Shown: positions 42,658-53,900, counted from the stretch's first letter. The stretch: 64,000 nucleotides of DNA from Methylobacterium sp. Leaf112 (GCF_001423295.1 NZ_LMNG01000023.1:124856-188855); one strand, 5' to 3'. A program made the numbers and translations. The notes: generated from the sequence alone by a model not told the origin.

Positions 42658-42974
42658 TGGAAAAAGGCTTCCTTCATTGGGTCCACGGGGATTGCCGCTC
42701 CGCAGATCGGAGCCTCCCGTTAGGCCCTGCTAACTGGACCGCGTGTGCGTCATTCCAAGTCCAGCGGGAAACGCTTTTTTGCCGCGGTCTGCCTGAACGG
42801 CGACCGAACGCTTCGTTAAAACTTCGTGAAAACAGAGCCTTAACCGTCCGTTAAGCGTGCCACGGTTGAATCACGCCGCTGTCCCATTCTGGTCACAGCC
42901 GGCGGCGAGACATCGCCGCGCTGAACAAATCGAAGCCGCGCCCATGAAGGCAGCGGCACGAACAAGGACGAAAG
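42658..42974. other. Divergent intergenic region ino1 / lytic transglycosylase
   Basis: This 317-bp stretch separates the nine-gene inositol/YcaO unit from the cell-wall genes. It holds an A/T-richer patch (about 42800-42860) with the CtrA-type box listed separately. A short T run (GCTTTTTTGCC, near 42773) lacks a stable stem before it. No further gene is visible. Confidence 0.5.
42840..42854. promoter_or_regulatory. CtrA-type box TTAA-N7-TTAA
   Basis: TTAA at 42840-42843 and TTAA at 42851-42854 are separated by exactly 7 bp (CCGTCCG), and the first half is TTAACC, as in the Caulobacter CtrA full-site consensus. It lies about 120 bp before the lytic transglycosylase ATG and 183 bp before ino1 on the other strand. 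TTAA is rare in this GC-rich sequence, so two copies at the right spacing in an intergenic region are noteworthy. The regulated direction is not known. Confidence 0.55.
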
Positions 42975-44138
42975 ATGGGGGTTTTCCCGGAGCCGGCGCC
43001 CTGCGCCGACGACGTGAGCCGTCTCGTGCCCAACGAGACCTTTTCCGCAGATCCTTCCGTGGCTTGGTTGCCCCGGACCGAGCGCCGCGCGCGCCGAACC
43101 CTCGCCAAAGCTGGACGCCGGACCCTCGCTACCCTCGTGGCCGGGCTGGTGATCGGTGCGGCCCTGCCGCAGAACGCCCTGGCGCCCGCAGCGGCCGCTC
43201 ACGCTCGTATCGACGAGCGAGACTTTGCGATCCGCACATCAGTGCGACCACAGGTCGAACATCAGCCAAACGCACAGGACTGGGCCGGAGTTCCCGTCGT
43301 CGAGCAGGAACCGGCGACGCTGGCCCTCATCGCCGACGACCTCGCCACGCTCGTCCCGATCCGCGACGGCGCCGGAACGGAACGCCTCCGCTTCGGTGAC
43401 ATGGCCGTGCCCCGCGAGATCGTCGAAACGATCCTGCGCGCGGCCAGCGAGACCGGCGTCGACCCCGTCTACATGATGGCGCTCGCCGACAAGGAATCGA
43501 GCTTCTCCACCACGGTGAAGGCGGCCACCTCTTCGGCCGAAGGACTGTTCCAGTTCCTCAGCAGCACCTGGCTCGAACTCATCCGCACCTACGGCGCCCG
43601 GCACGGTCTCGAGACCGAGGCCGCTGCGGTGTCGGGGCGCGGCAGCGCCATCACGATTTCCGACGATGCCACCCGCACCCGCGTCCTGCGCCTGCGCCAG
43701 GACCCCTATGTCGCGGCTCTGATGGCTGGGGAACTCATCAAGCGCGACCGCGGCCGGATCGAGCAGCGCATCGGCCGGGACCTCACCACGGCGGAGCTCT
43801 ACTTCGCGCATTTCCTCGGGACGGCCAGCGCCGGACGCTTCCTCGCCCTGAACGCGGACAAGCCGGGCCAGGTGGCCAAGCAGGTGTTCAAGGCCGCGGC
43901 GAAGGCCAATCGCAGCCTGTTCACGGAGAAGGCCGGCAAGGGCCGACGCAGCCTCACGGTCGCGGAAGTGCGCGAGAAGATCGGCGGAATGATCGACCGG
44001 CGCCTCGATCAGTACGAGGGCGTCGCGGCCCTCGTCGCGCCCGAGATCAAGGTCGAACTGCCCGCCCTCGAAGCCGATGCCGGGGAGGCGGCCCCCATCC
44101 ACCGCGTCCGGGTGACCGAGGCGACGCCGGCTGAGTAG
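42975..44138 (+). CDS. Lytic transglycosylase (SLT domain) protein
   Basis: The 387-residue protein has a cytoplasmic basic N-terminus, one membrane/signal helix (about 50-72, RTLATLVAGLVIGAAL), a linker, and an SLT-type transglycosylase domain with ALADKESSF (catalytic Glu174), SSAEGLFQFLSSTW (187-200) and later AELYFAHFLGTASAG. Such enzymes cut peptidoglycan glycan strands with formation of 1,6-anhydro-MurNAc. A CtrA-type box lies in its upstream region, which would fit cell-cycle control of wall remodelling. The penicillin-binding protein gene follows in the same direction after 96 bp. Confidence 0.85.
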   Translation: MGVFPEPAPCADDVSRLVPNETFSADPSVAWLPRTERRARRTLAKAGRRTLATLVAGLVIGAALPQNALAPAAAAHARIDERDFAIRTSVRPQVEHQPNAQDWAGVPVVEQEPATLALIADDLATLVPIRDGAGTERLRFGDMAVPREIVETILRAASETGVDPVYMMALADKESSFSTTVKAATSSAEGLFQFLSSTWLELIRTYGARHGLETEAAAVSGRGSAITISDDATRTRVLRLRQDPYVAALMAGELIKRDRGRIEQRIGRDLTTAELYFAHFLGTASAGRFLALNADKPGQVAKQVFKAAAKANRSLFTEKAGKGRRSLTVAEVREKIGGMIDRRLDQYEGVAALVAPEIKVELPALEADAGEAAPIHRVRVTEATPAE

Positions 44139-44234
44139 GGCGACGGAACATAGCCCGCCGCGAAAGAAACGGTTTAGAACCCGCACACGCGACGGCCCCG
44201 CCCCTGTGGGTGCCGACGACCGTCGAGTGCCCCC

Positions 44235-46766
44235 ATGAAGTCCGTCGACCCCGAACACCCGCGTCCCGATGGGCCTTCGCCGCAGGATGCCCGAGGCAAG
44301 GATGCCCAAGGCAAGGGAGCGTCGTCCGAGAGCGAGGCGGCCCGTGCCGCAGCCCGCGAGGCCGCCGCCGCAGCCCGCACCCTCGGGCGCCAGCTCGGAG
44401 TCCTCCTGGGGAGTGCGGCCCGCACGGGCGGACGTGGCGCGACCGGCGCCGCGCGCGCATCGGGGCAAGCCTTCACCCGATTGGCCGGTCGCCTCGGATC
44501 CGGCCGACGGCAAGGGCCGGAGACGGCGGCAGGGCCCGCCGCTGCGTCCCCCGTGTCCCCCACGCCCGCGCCCATTGCCGCCCCAAATCCGCGTTGGGGC
44601 GGGCGCCTGCGCGGGCGACCGGTCCTCCTGGCGATCCTCGCCCTCGTCGCCCTGCCGATGGTGCTTCTGGCCGGCCTCGTCCTCTACAGCTTCGTCACCC
44701 TGCCGCCGCTCGGCGGCGTTGTGCCGGAGGCCGGCCAACGGGCGCTCACGGTCGAGGCCGACGACGGCCGGGTCTTCGCCACACGCGGTGCGTTCCAGGG
44801 TCAGAAGCTCGTTGCCGCCGATCTGCCGCCGCACATGGCCCAGGCGATCATCGCCATCGAGGACCGGCGCTTCCGCTCGCATTGGGGCGTCGATCCGCGC
44901 GGGCTCCTGCGGGCGATGTGGCGCAACACGTCGGGCGGCGGCGTCCGCGAGGGCGGTTCGACCATCACGCAGCAATATGTCCGCCTCACCTCCCTGACCC
45001 AGGAGAAGACCCTGCGGCGCAAGATCCAGGAAGCGTTCCTGGCCCTGCGCGTCGAGGCGACGATGTCGAAGGACGACATCCTCCTGGGCTACCTCAACAC
45101 CGCCTATTTCGGAGCCGGCGCCTACGGCCTCGATGCCGCCAGCCGGCGCTACTTCGGCAAGGGCGCCAAAGCGCTGACCCTGCCGGAATCGGCGATGCTC
45201 GCCGGCCTCGTGCGCGCCCCTTCGCAGCTGGCGCCCACCCGCAATTTCGGCGGCGCCAAGGAGCGGGCCGACGTCGTGCTCCAGACCATGGTGGAGACCG
45301 GCGCGATCACGGCCGTCGAGGCGGACAAGGCCCGCACCGAGACCATCACGCTCCGGACGCCACCCGAGACCCCGCCGGGCACCAACTATTTCCTCGATCT
45401 GGTGTCGGGCGAAGCCAAGCGACTCGCCGACACCACCGGGGACGTGACCGTCCGGACCACACTGAACCTCGATCTGCAGAGTCTAGCCGAGGGTGTGGTG
45501 GCCCGGCGGATGGATGCCGAAGGGGCGAAGAAGAAGGCGGGCCAGGCCGCCATGGTGGTGATGAACAAGGAGGGCGCGATCCTCGCCATGGTGGGTGGGC
45601 GCGACTACGAGGACAGCCAGTTCAACCGCGCCACACAGGCCAAGCGTCAGGCCGGCTCCCTATTCAAGCTGTTCGTGTACCTCACCGCCTACGAGACCGG
45701 GTTCACGCCGGAGACCGTTCTCGTCGATCAGCCGACGCAGATCGGCGACTGGGAGCCGCAGAATTCCACCGGCCGGTTCAAGGGCGCGATGCCCCTGCGC
45801 TCGGCCTTCGCGCAGTCGATCAACACCGTGGCGGCCCAGCTTGCCGACGAGATCGGCATCCCGGCCGTCATCGCGACGGCCCGCCGCCTCGGCGTCGTCT
45901 CCGAGTTGCCCAACGTGCCGAGCCTCGCCCTCGGCTCGGCCGAGGTGACACTGCTGGAGATGACCCGCGCCTACGCGGGCGTGCTGGCCGGCGCCGTGCC
46001 GGTGGATGCCCACAGCGTCCATGCCATCCGGGGCGGCGCGCCGCAGCCGCTCTACCTGCGCCCCGAAGCACGGCCCGGCACAGCCCTGCCGACCCAGGCG
46101 CGGGCGATGATGCTCGATTCGCTTCAGGCCGTGGTCGACGGCGGCACCGGTAAGGCCGCGCGGGTGCAGGGCATGCCGGTGGGTGGCAAGACCGGAACGA
46201 CCCAGGATTATCGCGACGCCTGGTTCGTCGGAATGACCCCGGATCTCGTCGTGGGGGTCTGGGTCGGCAACGACGACAATACGTCGATGAACCGCGTCGG
46301 CGGCGGCGACATTCCAGCCGCCCTGTTCCGGGATTTCGTCCAGCGTGCCGCCGCCCAGATGGCGCGCGGGCGCAAACGCCCCTCCGCCGCCCGGGCCGAA
46401 CCGGCGCCCGCCCGGGATGTGGCACCCGCCGTGTCGGGAGCGGCGATCCGCGGCGTCCCGGAGGTGGTGGATACCGGAACCCTGGCCTTCCGCGGCCGCA
46501 CGGTTAGGCTTCTGGGCGTCGACGGCGAGGGTGGAGCACTCGCCCGCCAGCTCGCACGCTATCTGCGTCGACGCGAAGTGATCTGTACGGCCGCCGCGGG
46601 GGCCGATGCCGGACCCCTGCGCTGTCAGATCGACGGCGACGACCTGGCATCCCTCATTCTCGCGGCCGGCGGCGCCCGGGCTTCGGCGGATGCCCCGTCC
46701 GATCTCCTCGCGGCCGAGGAACAAGCCCGCTCCGAGCGTGCGGGACTGTGGCGGCGGGAGCGCTGA
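44235..46766 (+). CDS. Class A penicillin-binding protein with C-terminal SNase-like domain
   Basis: A bifunctional peptidoglycan polymerase/crosslinker of 843 residues. A Gly/Ala/Arg-rich cytoplasmic region (1-128) precedes one membrane helix (about 130-152). The GT51 domain has AIEDRRFRSHWG with Glu209 and GGSTITQQY; the transpeptidase has S475-LFK, S528-IN and K652-TGTT. After an Arg/Ala/Pro linker (about 710-738), residues 740-842 resemble a staphylococcal-nuclease fold: VVDTGTLAFRG, VRLLGVDG, ICTAAA, CQIDGDDLASLIL and EEQARSERAGLWR. The nuclease aspartate/glutamate set is incomplete, so this part is probably a binding module. It belongs with PBP1A-type enzymes; no mrcA/mrcB name is given. 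Confidence 0.88.
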   Translation: MKSVDPEHPRPDGPSPQDARGKDAQGKGASSESEAARAAAREAAAAARTLGRQLGVLLGSAARTGGRGATGAARASGQAFTRLAGRLGSGRRQGPETAAGPAAASPVSPTPAPIAAPNPRWGGRLRGRPVLLAILALVALPMVLLAGLVLYSFVTLPPLGGVVPEAGQRALTVEADDGRVFATRGAFQGQKLVAADLPPHMAQAIIAIEDRRFRSHWGVDPRGLLRAMWRNTSGGGVREGGSTITQQYVRLTSLTQEKTLRRKIQEAFLALRVEATMSKDDILLGYLNTAYFGAGAYGLDAASRRYFGKGAKALTLPESAMLAGLVRAPSQLAPTRNFGGAKERADVVLQTMVETGAITAVEADKARTETITLRTPPETPPGTNYFLDLVSGEAKRLADTTGDVTVRTTLNLDLQSLAEGVVARRMDAEGAKKKAGQAAMVVMNKEGAILAMVGGRDYEDSQFNRATQAKRQAGSLFKLFVYLTAYETGFTPETVLVDQPTQIGDWEPQNSTGRFKGAMPLRSAFAQSINTVAAQLADEIGIPAVIATARRLGVVSELPNVPSLALGSAEVTLLEMTRAYAGVLAGAVPVDAHSVHAIRGGAPQPLYLRPEARPGTALPTQARAMMLDSLQAVVDGGTGKAARVQGMPVGGKTGTTQDYRDAWFVGMTPDLVVGVWVGNDDNTSMNRVGGGDIPAALFRDFVQRAAAQMARGRKRPSAARAEPAPARDVAPAVSGAAIRGVPEVVDTGTLAFRGRTVRLLGVDGEGGALARQLARYLRRREVICTAAAGADAGPLRCQIDGDDLASLILAAGGARASADAPSDLLAAEEQARSERAGLWRRER

Positions 46767-46799
46767 CGCCGGGGGGGCACTTGGCCTCCCGCCCTGAAA

Positions 46800-46832
46800 A
46801 AAGTCCCGGCGAGCGAAGCTGACCGGGACTTT
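46800..46832. terminator. Bidirectional terminator between PBP and chemoreceptor genes
   Basis: AAAGTCCCGG (46800-46809) pairs with CCGGGACTTT (46823-46832) over 10 bp with a 13-nt loop. A run of A precedes the 5' arm and TTT ends the 3' arm, so a U-rich end exists on both strands. It sits 33 bp after the PBP stop and 30 bp after the end of the convergent chemoreceptor gene. Confidence 0.75.
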
Positions 46833-46862
46833 CCTAACGTCAGGCCCGGGGGAGACGCCGGC

Positions 46863-48554
46863 TCAGGCCGCCCGCACGGTGGCGAGGAAACGTCCGACTT
46901 CCGAGCCGAGATGCTCGCTCTGGCGCGAGAGGTCCGAGGCGGCGGTGAGCACGTGGCCGGCGGCCTCGCCCGTGCCGGCAGCGGCCGTCGCGACGCCACC
47001 GATATTGGCGGTGACCTCGTTGGTGCCGACGGCGGCCTGGGCCACGTTGCGCACGATCTCCTGGGTCGCGGCGCCCTGCTCCTCGACGGCGGCGGCGATG
47101 GTAGTCGCCACGGAACTCATCTCGCGGACGCGACCGGCGATGCCGTCGATGGCCGAGACGGCCTGATGGGTGGCGGCCTGGATCTCGCCGATCTGGCGCG
47201 TGATCTCCTCCGTGGCCCGCGCCGTCTGACCGGCGAGTTCCTTCACTTCTGTGGCGACGACGGCGAAGCCCCGTCCGGCCTCGCCTGCGCGCGCCGCCTC
47301 GATGGTGGCGTTGAGCGCCAACAGGTTGGTCTGGCCCGCGATGGTGGTGATCAGACCGACGACATCGCCGATCTTGGCGGCGCCCCGGCTCAGGGCCGCG
47401 ACCAGACCCGCAGTCTCGGCCGCCTGCTCCACCGCACCGCTCGCGAGGCTTGCGGCCGAATCGGCCTGGCGACCGATCTCCTGCACGGACGCTCCGAGTT
47501 CCTCGGCGGCGGCGGCCACCATCGTGACGTTGGTGGCGGCGAGATCGGCGGCGACGGCCACCTGATTCGATTGGCTGCTCGTCTGCGAGGCCGTCACGGT
47601 CATGGACTGTGCGGTGGCCTGCAGTTCCGTGGAGGCCGACGACACGGCGGTGATGATGCCGCCGACGGCACCCTCGAAGGACTCGGCGAGTTCGCGCATG
47701 GCGGCCTTGCGCTGGGCTTCGACGCCGGCGCGGGCCAGCTCGGCGTCCGCTTCGAGCTGACGCGTCCGGATCATGGTGTCCTTGAAGACGGACACGGCCT
47801 GCGCCATCGCGCCGATCTCGTCGCGCTGCCCGAGCCCCGGAACAGCGACGGTGAGATCGTTGCCGGCAAGGCGGCTCATGGTGCGCGTCATGCCGTCGAT
47901 GGGGCGGCCGATGCCGATCTGGAGCAGCACCAGGGCCAACCCGGCGATGAGCACCATGCCGGCCAAACCGAGCACGCTGGTGAGCCAGGCGGCATCGCTC
48001 GCCCGAACGGCCTCCTCGGCGCGAATCTTGAGTAGCGTCGACTCCACCCCGGCGATTTCCGTGGCCTTGGCGCGGAACGCATCCATGCCTGCCTTGCCGA
48101 TCCCGGAGGCTTCGAGCCCGCGCGCCTCCTCCCGCGTCGCAGGATCGCGCATCAGTCGGATCTCGCGCTGGGCGACCTCGTCGTGCCACCGACGCGCCAG
48201 GTCGCCGAGCGTACCCAGGCGCTCCTGTTGCGCCGCGTTGTCGGCGGTGAGCGTGCGGGCCGAGGCCAGGGAAGCCTCGAACGTCCGGGTCCCGGCGGTG
48301 AAGGGGGCCAGGAACGCGTCATCGCCCGAGATGAGGAAGCCGCGGACGCCGGTTTCCCGATCGACCATCGCACCGGTGAGGCGGCTGATCTCGCCCAGGA
48401 CCGCGTGGGTGTGCTCCGCCCAACGGCCCGTTTCCGAGACGACAGCCATGTTGCGCAGCGTCATGACGGATGAGGCGACGGCGACGAGGACGATCAGCGC
48501 GAGGGCCGCGCCGATCTTCGTTGCGATTCTGAGGTTACGAATTCGCGCCAACAT
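46863..48554 (-). CDS. Methyl-accepting chemotaxis protein with CHASE3 sensor domain
   Basis: The 563-residue receptor has a first membrane helix (about 11-32), a periplasmic helical domain with the CHASE3-type pattern [20 protein letters not shown], a second helix (about 185-205), a HAMP region ([18 protein letters not shown]) and a long signalling domain. The hairpin tip reads [20 protein letters not shown] (20 residues), followed by [13 protein letters not shown], the binding site for CheA/CheW. The ligand is unknown. ATG 48554 gives the basic N-terminus [13 protein letters not shown]. No che genes are adjacent. Confidence 0.92.
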   Translation of the reverse strand: MLARIRNLRIATKIGAALALIVLVAVASSVMTLRNMAVVSETGRWAEHTHAVLGEISRLTGAMVDRETGVRGFLISGDDAFLAPFTAGTRTFEASLASARTLTADNAAQQERLGTLGDLARRWHDEVAQREIRLMRDPATREEARGLEASGIGKAGMDAFRAKATEIAGVESTLLKIRAEEAVRASDAAWLTSVLGLAGMVLIAGLALVLLQIGIGRPIDGMTRTMSRLAGNDLTVAVPGLGQRDEIGAMAQAVSVFKDTMIRTRQLEADAELARAGVEAQRKAAMRELAESFEGAVGGIITAVSSASTELQATAQSMTVTASQTSSQSNQVAVAADLAATNVTMVAAAAEELGASVQEIGRQADSAASLASGAVEQAAETAGLVAALSRGAAKIGDVVGLITTIAGQTNLLALNATIEAARAGEAGRGFAVVATEVKELAGQTARATEEITRQIGEIQAATHQAVSAIDGIAGRVREMSSVATTIAAAVEEQGAATQEIVRNVAQAAVGTNEVTANIGGVATAAAGTGEAAGHVLTAASDLSRQSEHLGSEVGRFLATVRAA

Positions 48555-48858
48555 GACACTTGCCTTGGTGAGGTCCTCCCCGGCACCGAGTCTCGGGCAC
48601 CGTGGGAGAATGGGAGTTCCTCGGCAATCGCACCCCTGCCTCACCAAACGGTGAACCGTCCTAAAGTTTGTTAGAGAAGCGCAGGCGCGTCGCTGCGCGA
48701 ACCACCCGCAGGCAAGCGCTTCGGGCCGGCGCCGGTCCGGCACGAGCGTGGGTGCACGAGGGCGCTCTCCGCCGAAGTGGATGCCGGTTCGGCGGAAAAA
48801 AGCGCGCCAAAACACAGGCCTCGCGATGTGTCCCGGCCCAACGTGGTCGAGCGCAGCT
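48555..48858. other. Intergenic region between chemoreceptor and AMP nucleosidase genes
   Basis: A 304-bp stretch upstream of the chemoreceptor and downstream of amn, both on the minus strand. It should contain the chemoreceptor promoter; a slightly AT-richer patch lies around 48650-48675 (CTAAAGTTTGTTAG). An open frame across part of it gives only Arg/Ala-rich sequence with no ribosome site and was not annotated. Confidence 0.45.
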
Positions 48859-50352
48859 CTAGCGGAACGGCGGTTCGTCGAAGCTCCGCAGCTTGCGCGA
48901 ATGCAGGCCGTGACGGTCGGCGCGCAGGATATCGAGGGCCGAGAGACCGATGAGGAGGTGCTCGGCGACGGCACGCTCGTAGAAGGCGTTGGCGGCGCCC
49001 GGCAGCTTGATCTCGCCGTGGAGCGGCTTGTCCGACACGCACAGCAGGGTGCCGTAGGGGACCCGCAGGCGGTAGCCCTGGGCCGCGACGGTGCCGCTCT
49101 CCATGTCGACGCCGATGGCGCGCGACAGGTTGATCCGCCGCCGCTCCTGGGAGAAGCGCAGTTCCCAGTTCCGGTCGTCGTAGGTCACCACGGTGCCGGT
49201 GCGAAGGCGGCGCTTGAGAGCGTCGCTGGCCTCCCCGGTGACGCTGGCGGCCGCGGCCTGGAGGGCGAGTTGCACTTCGGCGAGCGCCGGCACCGGCACA
49301 TCGGGCGGGACCAGCTCGTCGAGGATCCGGTCACGGCGCAGATAGCCATGAGCGAGCACGTAGTCGCCGATGGTCTGCGACTGGCGCAGACCTCCGCAAT
49401 GGCCGACCATGAGCCAGCAATGCGGGCGCAGCACCGCGAGGTGATCGGTGATGGTCTTCGCGTTGGACGGACCGACGCCGATATTGACCAGGGTCGTGCC
49501 CTGTTGGCTGCCGTCGGGCCCGCGCGCCACGAGGTGATATGCGGGCATCTGGTACTTGTGCCAGGGCGATGCGGCGATGAGCGCCGTCGGATCGACGGAC
49601 GCCGCCTCCCCCTGCGAAACAGAGATGCCGCCGGGCAGGATCATCCGCTCGAAGCCGTCGTCGCCGCGCGCGAGGCGTTCGAGGCCGTGGCGGATGAAAC
49701 CGTCGACGTAGCGATGGTAGTTCGTCAACAGGATCCAGGGCTGCACGTCGCCCCAGTCGCTGCCGGTATAGTGAACGAGGCGGCGCAGGGAATAGTCGGT
49801 CCGGATCGCATCGAACAGGGCCAGGGGGCGCGGCGCGTCGGGCGCGTCCTTCCACAGGCCGTCGGCGATCTCGTCGCCCACCACGGACAGAAGGGGGACG
49901 GGAAAGTAGGTGGCGAGATCGCGGGGCGTGACTCCGCTTCGCCCGAGATCGAGGCCGGGCTCGAGGACGTAGGGATACGGGATTTCCTGCGCGCTCAAGC
50001 CGACTTCGAGGCTCGCGCCGTAGTCGCGGACCAGCGGCGTCAGCTGTTCGAGGAGATACCCGCGAAAATGTCCCGGCTGGGTCACGGTCGTGGCGTAGGT
50101 GCCCGGTGCCTGGAACTTCGCCGTCGCGCGGGTGACCTGCGGCATCGGCCCCGACGGCTGATAGGTGACGCGCAACTCGGGGTAGCGGAATTGCAGCCGC
50201 TCCGTCGCGTCGGGGGCCGGACCGCCGTCGAGGTAACGGGCCAACGCCGATTGCAGCGCATCCGTGGCCCCGGCGTGTAGGGCGGCGAGCCGGTCCACGG
50301 CGGTCTCGGGATCGGATACGGATTCCATCGGTCGCAATTCGTCGCGGATCAC
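48859..50352 (-). CDS. amn: AMP nucleosidase
   Basis: AMP nucleosidase splits AMP into adenine and ribose 5-phosphate and helps set adenylate levels. The 497-residue protein has an N-terminal regulatory domain and a C-terminal nucleoside-phosphorylase-like catalytic domain: [49 protein letters not shown] and [12 protein letters not shown] are all strongly family-like. The GTG at 50352 is preferred because GAGGAG lies five bases upstream; the ATG at 50328 is an alternative, and a farther upstream ATG would overlap the divergent trmO leader. Confidence 0.93.
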   Translation of the reverse strand: MIRDELRPMESVSDPETAVDRLAALHAGATDALQSALARYLDGGPAPDATERLQFRYPELRVTYQPSGPMPQVTRATAKFQAPGTYATTVTQPGHFRGYLLEQLTPLVRDYGASLEVGLSAQEIPYPYVLEPGLDLGRSGVTPRDLATYFPVPLLSVVGDEIADGLWKDAPDAPRPLALFDAIRTDYSLRRLVHYTGSDWGDVQPWILLTNYHRYVDGFIRHGLERLARGDDGFERMILPGGISVSQGEAASVDPTALIAASPWHKYQMPAYHLVARGPDGSQQGTTLVNIGVGPSNAKTITDHLAVLRPHCWLMVGHCGGLRQSQTIGDYVLAHGYLRRDRILDELVPPDVPVPALAEVQLALQAAAASVTGEASDALKRRLRTGTVVTYDDRNWELRFSQERRRINLSRAIGVDMESGTVAAQGYRLRVPYGTLLCVSDKPLHGEIKLPGAANAFYERAVAEHLLIGLSALDILRADRHGLHSRKLRSFDEPPFR

Positions 50353-50477
50353 GGTGTCTCCTCGCTGAATCCCCACACGGGGCTGTACACCGCCGCCGCG
50401 CGTGGCGCGACCGGCCGCAGGGTTGCGGTGGGGTGCCAAAGCATCCGACATGCCGGTTCAGCCGGAGCCCTTTCCCT

Positions 50478-50969
50478 ATGACGCAGACCGCCGAACGCCG
50501 TCCCGGAGAGGACACCATCCCGCTGCCCGAGGCCTTCGACGCGGGCGTGTACTTCATCGGCCGCATCCGCACGCCGTGGCCCGGACGTCGGGACTGCCCG
50601 AAGAACGGCCTCCAGACCGATGCGGTCTGCACCCTGGTGCTCGATCCGGCCTATACCCCCGGCTTGCAGAACCTCTCCGGCGCGAGCCATCTCATCGTGC
50701 TTTACTGGATGGACGAGGCCGCCCGCGACATCATCCGCCAGCGCCCGCGCCATGCCGACGGGAGCCGGGGCACGTTCTCGCTTCGCTCGCCGGCCCGGCC
50801 CAACCCCATCGCCCTGTCGGTGGTGGAGAACCTCGGGATCGACGGCGTCCATGTCAGGGTCCGCAGCCTCGATTGTCGCGACGGCACGCCGCTCCTCGAC
50901 ATTAAGCCGTATTACGCCTCGACGGATTCGCGCCCCGACGCGACGGTGGCGCGCGCCGGGGCGGACTGA
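50478..50969 (+). CDS. trmO: tRNA (N6-threonylcarbamoyladenosine(37)-N6)-methyltransferase TrmO-like (TsaA family)
   Basis: TrmO methylates t6A37 of certain tRNAs with SAM, using a beta-barrel fold. The 163-residue protein has the family blocks IGRIRTPWPGRRDCPKN, LIVLYWMDEA, and the diagnostic FSLRSPARPNPIALSVV, with LDIKPYY near the end. It matches the short bacterial/archaeal single-domain form. ATG 50478 (MTQTAERR) is chosen by family N-terminus; an upstream ATG at 50433 is possible. It is divergent from amn and convergent with the RND pump gene (14 bp between stops). Confidence 0.85.
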   Translation: MTQTAERRPGEDTIPLPEAFDAGVYFIGRIRTPWPGRRDCPKNGLQTDAVCTLVLDPAYTPGLQNLSGASHLIVLYWMDEAARDIIRQRPRHADGSRGTFSLRSPARPNPIALSVVENLGIDGVHVRVRSLDCRDGTPLLDIKPYYASTDSRPDATVARAGAD

Positions 50970-50983
50970 TCTGGCCGAAGAAT

Positions 50984-53900
50984 TCAGGCGGCGTGGACCT
51001 GCCCGTCGGCGCCATGCGTCTTCCGTGGCGTGCCTCTCGGCGGCGCCTTGATCCGGTACCAGCCGACATAGAGGGCCGGCAGGAAGAACAGGGTCAGGAA
51101 GGTGGCGGCGAGGATGCCGCCGATCATGGCGTAGGCCATCGGCCCCCAGAACACCTCGCGGGCGATGGGGACGAGACCGAAGCTCGCCGCCGCCGCCGTC
51201 AGCAGGATCGGACGCATGCGGTGGCAGGTGGCGTCGACCACGGCGTCCCAGGGAGCCAGCCCGTCGCGCTCGTACTCGTCGATCTGGGTCACCAGGATCA
51301 CCGAGTTGCGCACGATGATGCCGATGAGGGCGAGGATTCCGAGGATCGCCACGAACCCCATGGGCTTGTCGAACAGGAGAAGGGCGGCCGCGACGCCGAT
51401 GATCCCGAGGGGCGCCACGCTCGCGACGAGAAACAGCTTCTGGAAGCTCTGCAGCTGGATCATCAGGAACACCGCCATGGTCAGCAGCATCACGGGGGCC
51501 ACCGCCGCGATGGGCCCCTGGCCCTTGGCGCTCTCCTCCACGGCGCCGCCCACCGCGAGGGTGTAGCCGTCGGGGAGCGACTTTCCGAAGGCGGTGATGC
51601 TGTTGTCGAGCTCGGTCACCACGGTCTGGGGCTGGGTGCCGTCCGCGATGGAGGCGCGGACCGTGATGGTCGGCAAGCGGTCCCGGCGCCAGACGATGGG
51701 TTGCTCCAGCTCGTAGCCGATGGTGGCGAAGGCGAGCAGCGGCACCACGCTGCCGTTGGCCAGCGGAATCTGCAGGGTCTGGAGGGTGTCGAGGGAGTTG
51801 CGCTCCACTGCCTGGGCACGGCCGACCACGTCGACGAGGTAGATCGAATCGCGCACCTGGGTGATGGCCCGGCCACCGACGATGCCGTTGAGCAGCCCGG
51901 CGATATCCTCGGACGTCACCCCGAGCTGGCGCGCCTTGTCCTGGATGATGTCGACCTTCAGCACCTTGCCGGGCTCGTTCCAGTCGAAGGTCGGCACGTT
52001 GAGGTGGGCATTGCCGCCGACGATGTTGGCGAGCGCGAGGGCATGCCCGCGCAGGGCCTGGAGATCGGGACCGCTGAGGCGGTACTGCACCGGACGCCCC
52101 ACGGGCGGGCCGAGGTCGAGGGAGTGGATGAGGAAGTCGGTGCCCACGAACTGGTCTCGGGCCAGCGCCTCGAGCTTCGTCTTCATGCGCTCGCGCGCTT
52201 CGATGGATTTCGTCTCGATGACGATCTGGCCGAAGAAGGCATTGCCGAGCTGCTGGTCGAGGGGCAGGTAGAAGCGTACGGCGCCCTGACCGACATAGGA
52301 ACTCCAGCGCGCGATTTCGGGATCGCCCTTCAGGGTCGCCTCGAAGCGGTCCATCTGGGCCTTGGTCTCGGCGATGCTGGCATTCTGCGGAAGCGTCATG
52401 TCGACAAGGAGTTCGGGCCGGTCGGAAGCCGGGAAGAACTGCTGCTGGACGTGGCCCATGCCGACGATGGCGGCGGCCAGGAGGCCGATGCAGGCCGCCA
52501 CCGTGGTCCAGCGCCAGCGCATGGCAGCGAGCAGCGCCGCCGTGAACATCCGCATCAGGCGACCGGGCCTGTCGTGGTCCTTGTGCTTCATGGTCGCCGG
52601 CAGGAGCTTCACGCCGATGAGGGGCGCGAACAGCACCGCCACCACCCAGGAGACGAGGAGCGACGCGGCTATGACGACGAACAGGCTGTAGGTGTACTCG
52701 CCCGCAGAGGACCCGTTGAAACCGATGGGCAGGAAGCCCGCCACGGTCACGAGGGTGCCGGTGAGCATCGGAAAAGCCGTGGAGGTGTAGGCGAAGGTCG
52801 CGGCTTTCTTGAGGTTGTCGCCGACTTCCAGGCGCGCCACCATCATCTCGACGGTGATCATCGCGTCGTCCACGAGCAATCCGAGGGCGATGATGAGGGC
52901 GCCGAGGGAGATGCGCTGGAGGGTCACCCCCATCACCTGCATCACCACGAACACGATGGCGAGCACCAAGGGGATCGACAGGGAGACCACGAGGCCGGCG
53001 CGCCAGCCGAGGCTGACGAAGCTGACGGCGAGCACGATGACCACCGCCTCCACCAGGGCCTTGGTGAAGCCGCCCACAGCCTCCTCCACGATCTTGGGCT
53101 GATCCGACACGAGATGGATGCCGACGCCTACGGGCAACTCGCCTTCGAGCTTGCGCATGCGAGCCTTGAGGTCGTGGCCGAAGGTGAGGAGATTACCCGA
53201 TGGCTGCATGGCGATGGCGAGACCGATGGCCGGCTCGCCGTTGAAGCGGAACAGGGCGGTCGGTGGATCGGTGAAGCCGCGTGAGATCTCCGCGACGTCC
53301 GACAGGCGGAAGAAACGGTCGTTGACCCGCAGATTGATGGCCCTGAGACTGTCCTCGGAGATGAATTGCCCGCCGACCCTTACGGAGACCCGCTCGGGCC
53401 CGGCCTGGATCACACCGGACGGCGTGATGGCGTTCTGGGATTGCAGGGTTCTGATCACGGAATTCATGTCGAGGCCGAGGCCCGCGAGCTTTCGCACGGA
53501 GAAGTCGAGGTAGATCACCTCGTCCTGGGCACCGAGGAGGATCATCTTCCCGGCGTTGGGCACCGACTTCACCGCAGCGCGCACCCGTTCCACGTAGTCG
53601 CGGAGCTGGCGCATGCTGACGCCGTCCGCCGTGAAGGCGTAGACGTTGCCGAACACGTCACCGAACTCGTCGTTGAAGAACGGGCCCTGCATTCCCTGCG
53701 GGAACGTGCCTTGGATGTCGCCGATGCGCTTCCTGACCTGATAAAAGATCGCTGGAATCGTCTTCGGCGGCGTAGTCTCGCGCAATTGCACGAACACCGT
53801 GGCCTGGCCGGGCGTGGTGTAGGAGCGGCTGAAATCGACGGCGTCGATCTGCTGCAGTTCCTTCTCGATTCGCTCGGTCACCTGATCGAGGGTGTCGCCG

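Noticed and set aside
48668..48862. Small plus-strand frame upstream of amn's end
   Set aside because: Arg/Ala-rich sequence, no ribosome site and overlap with the end of amn; probably chance.
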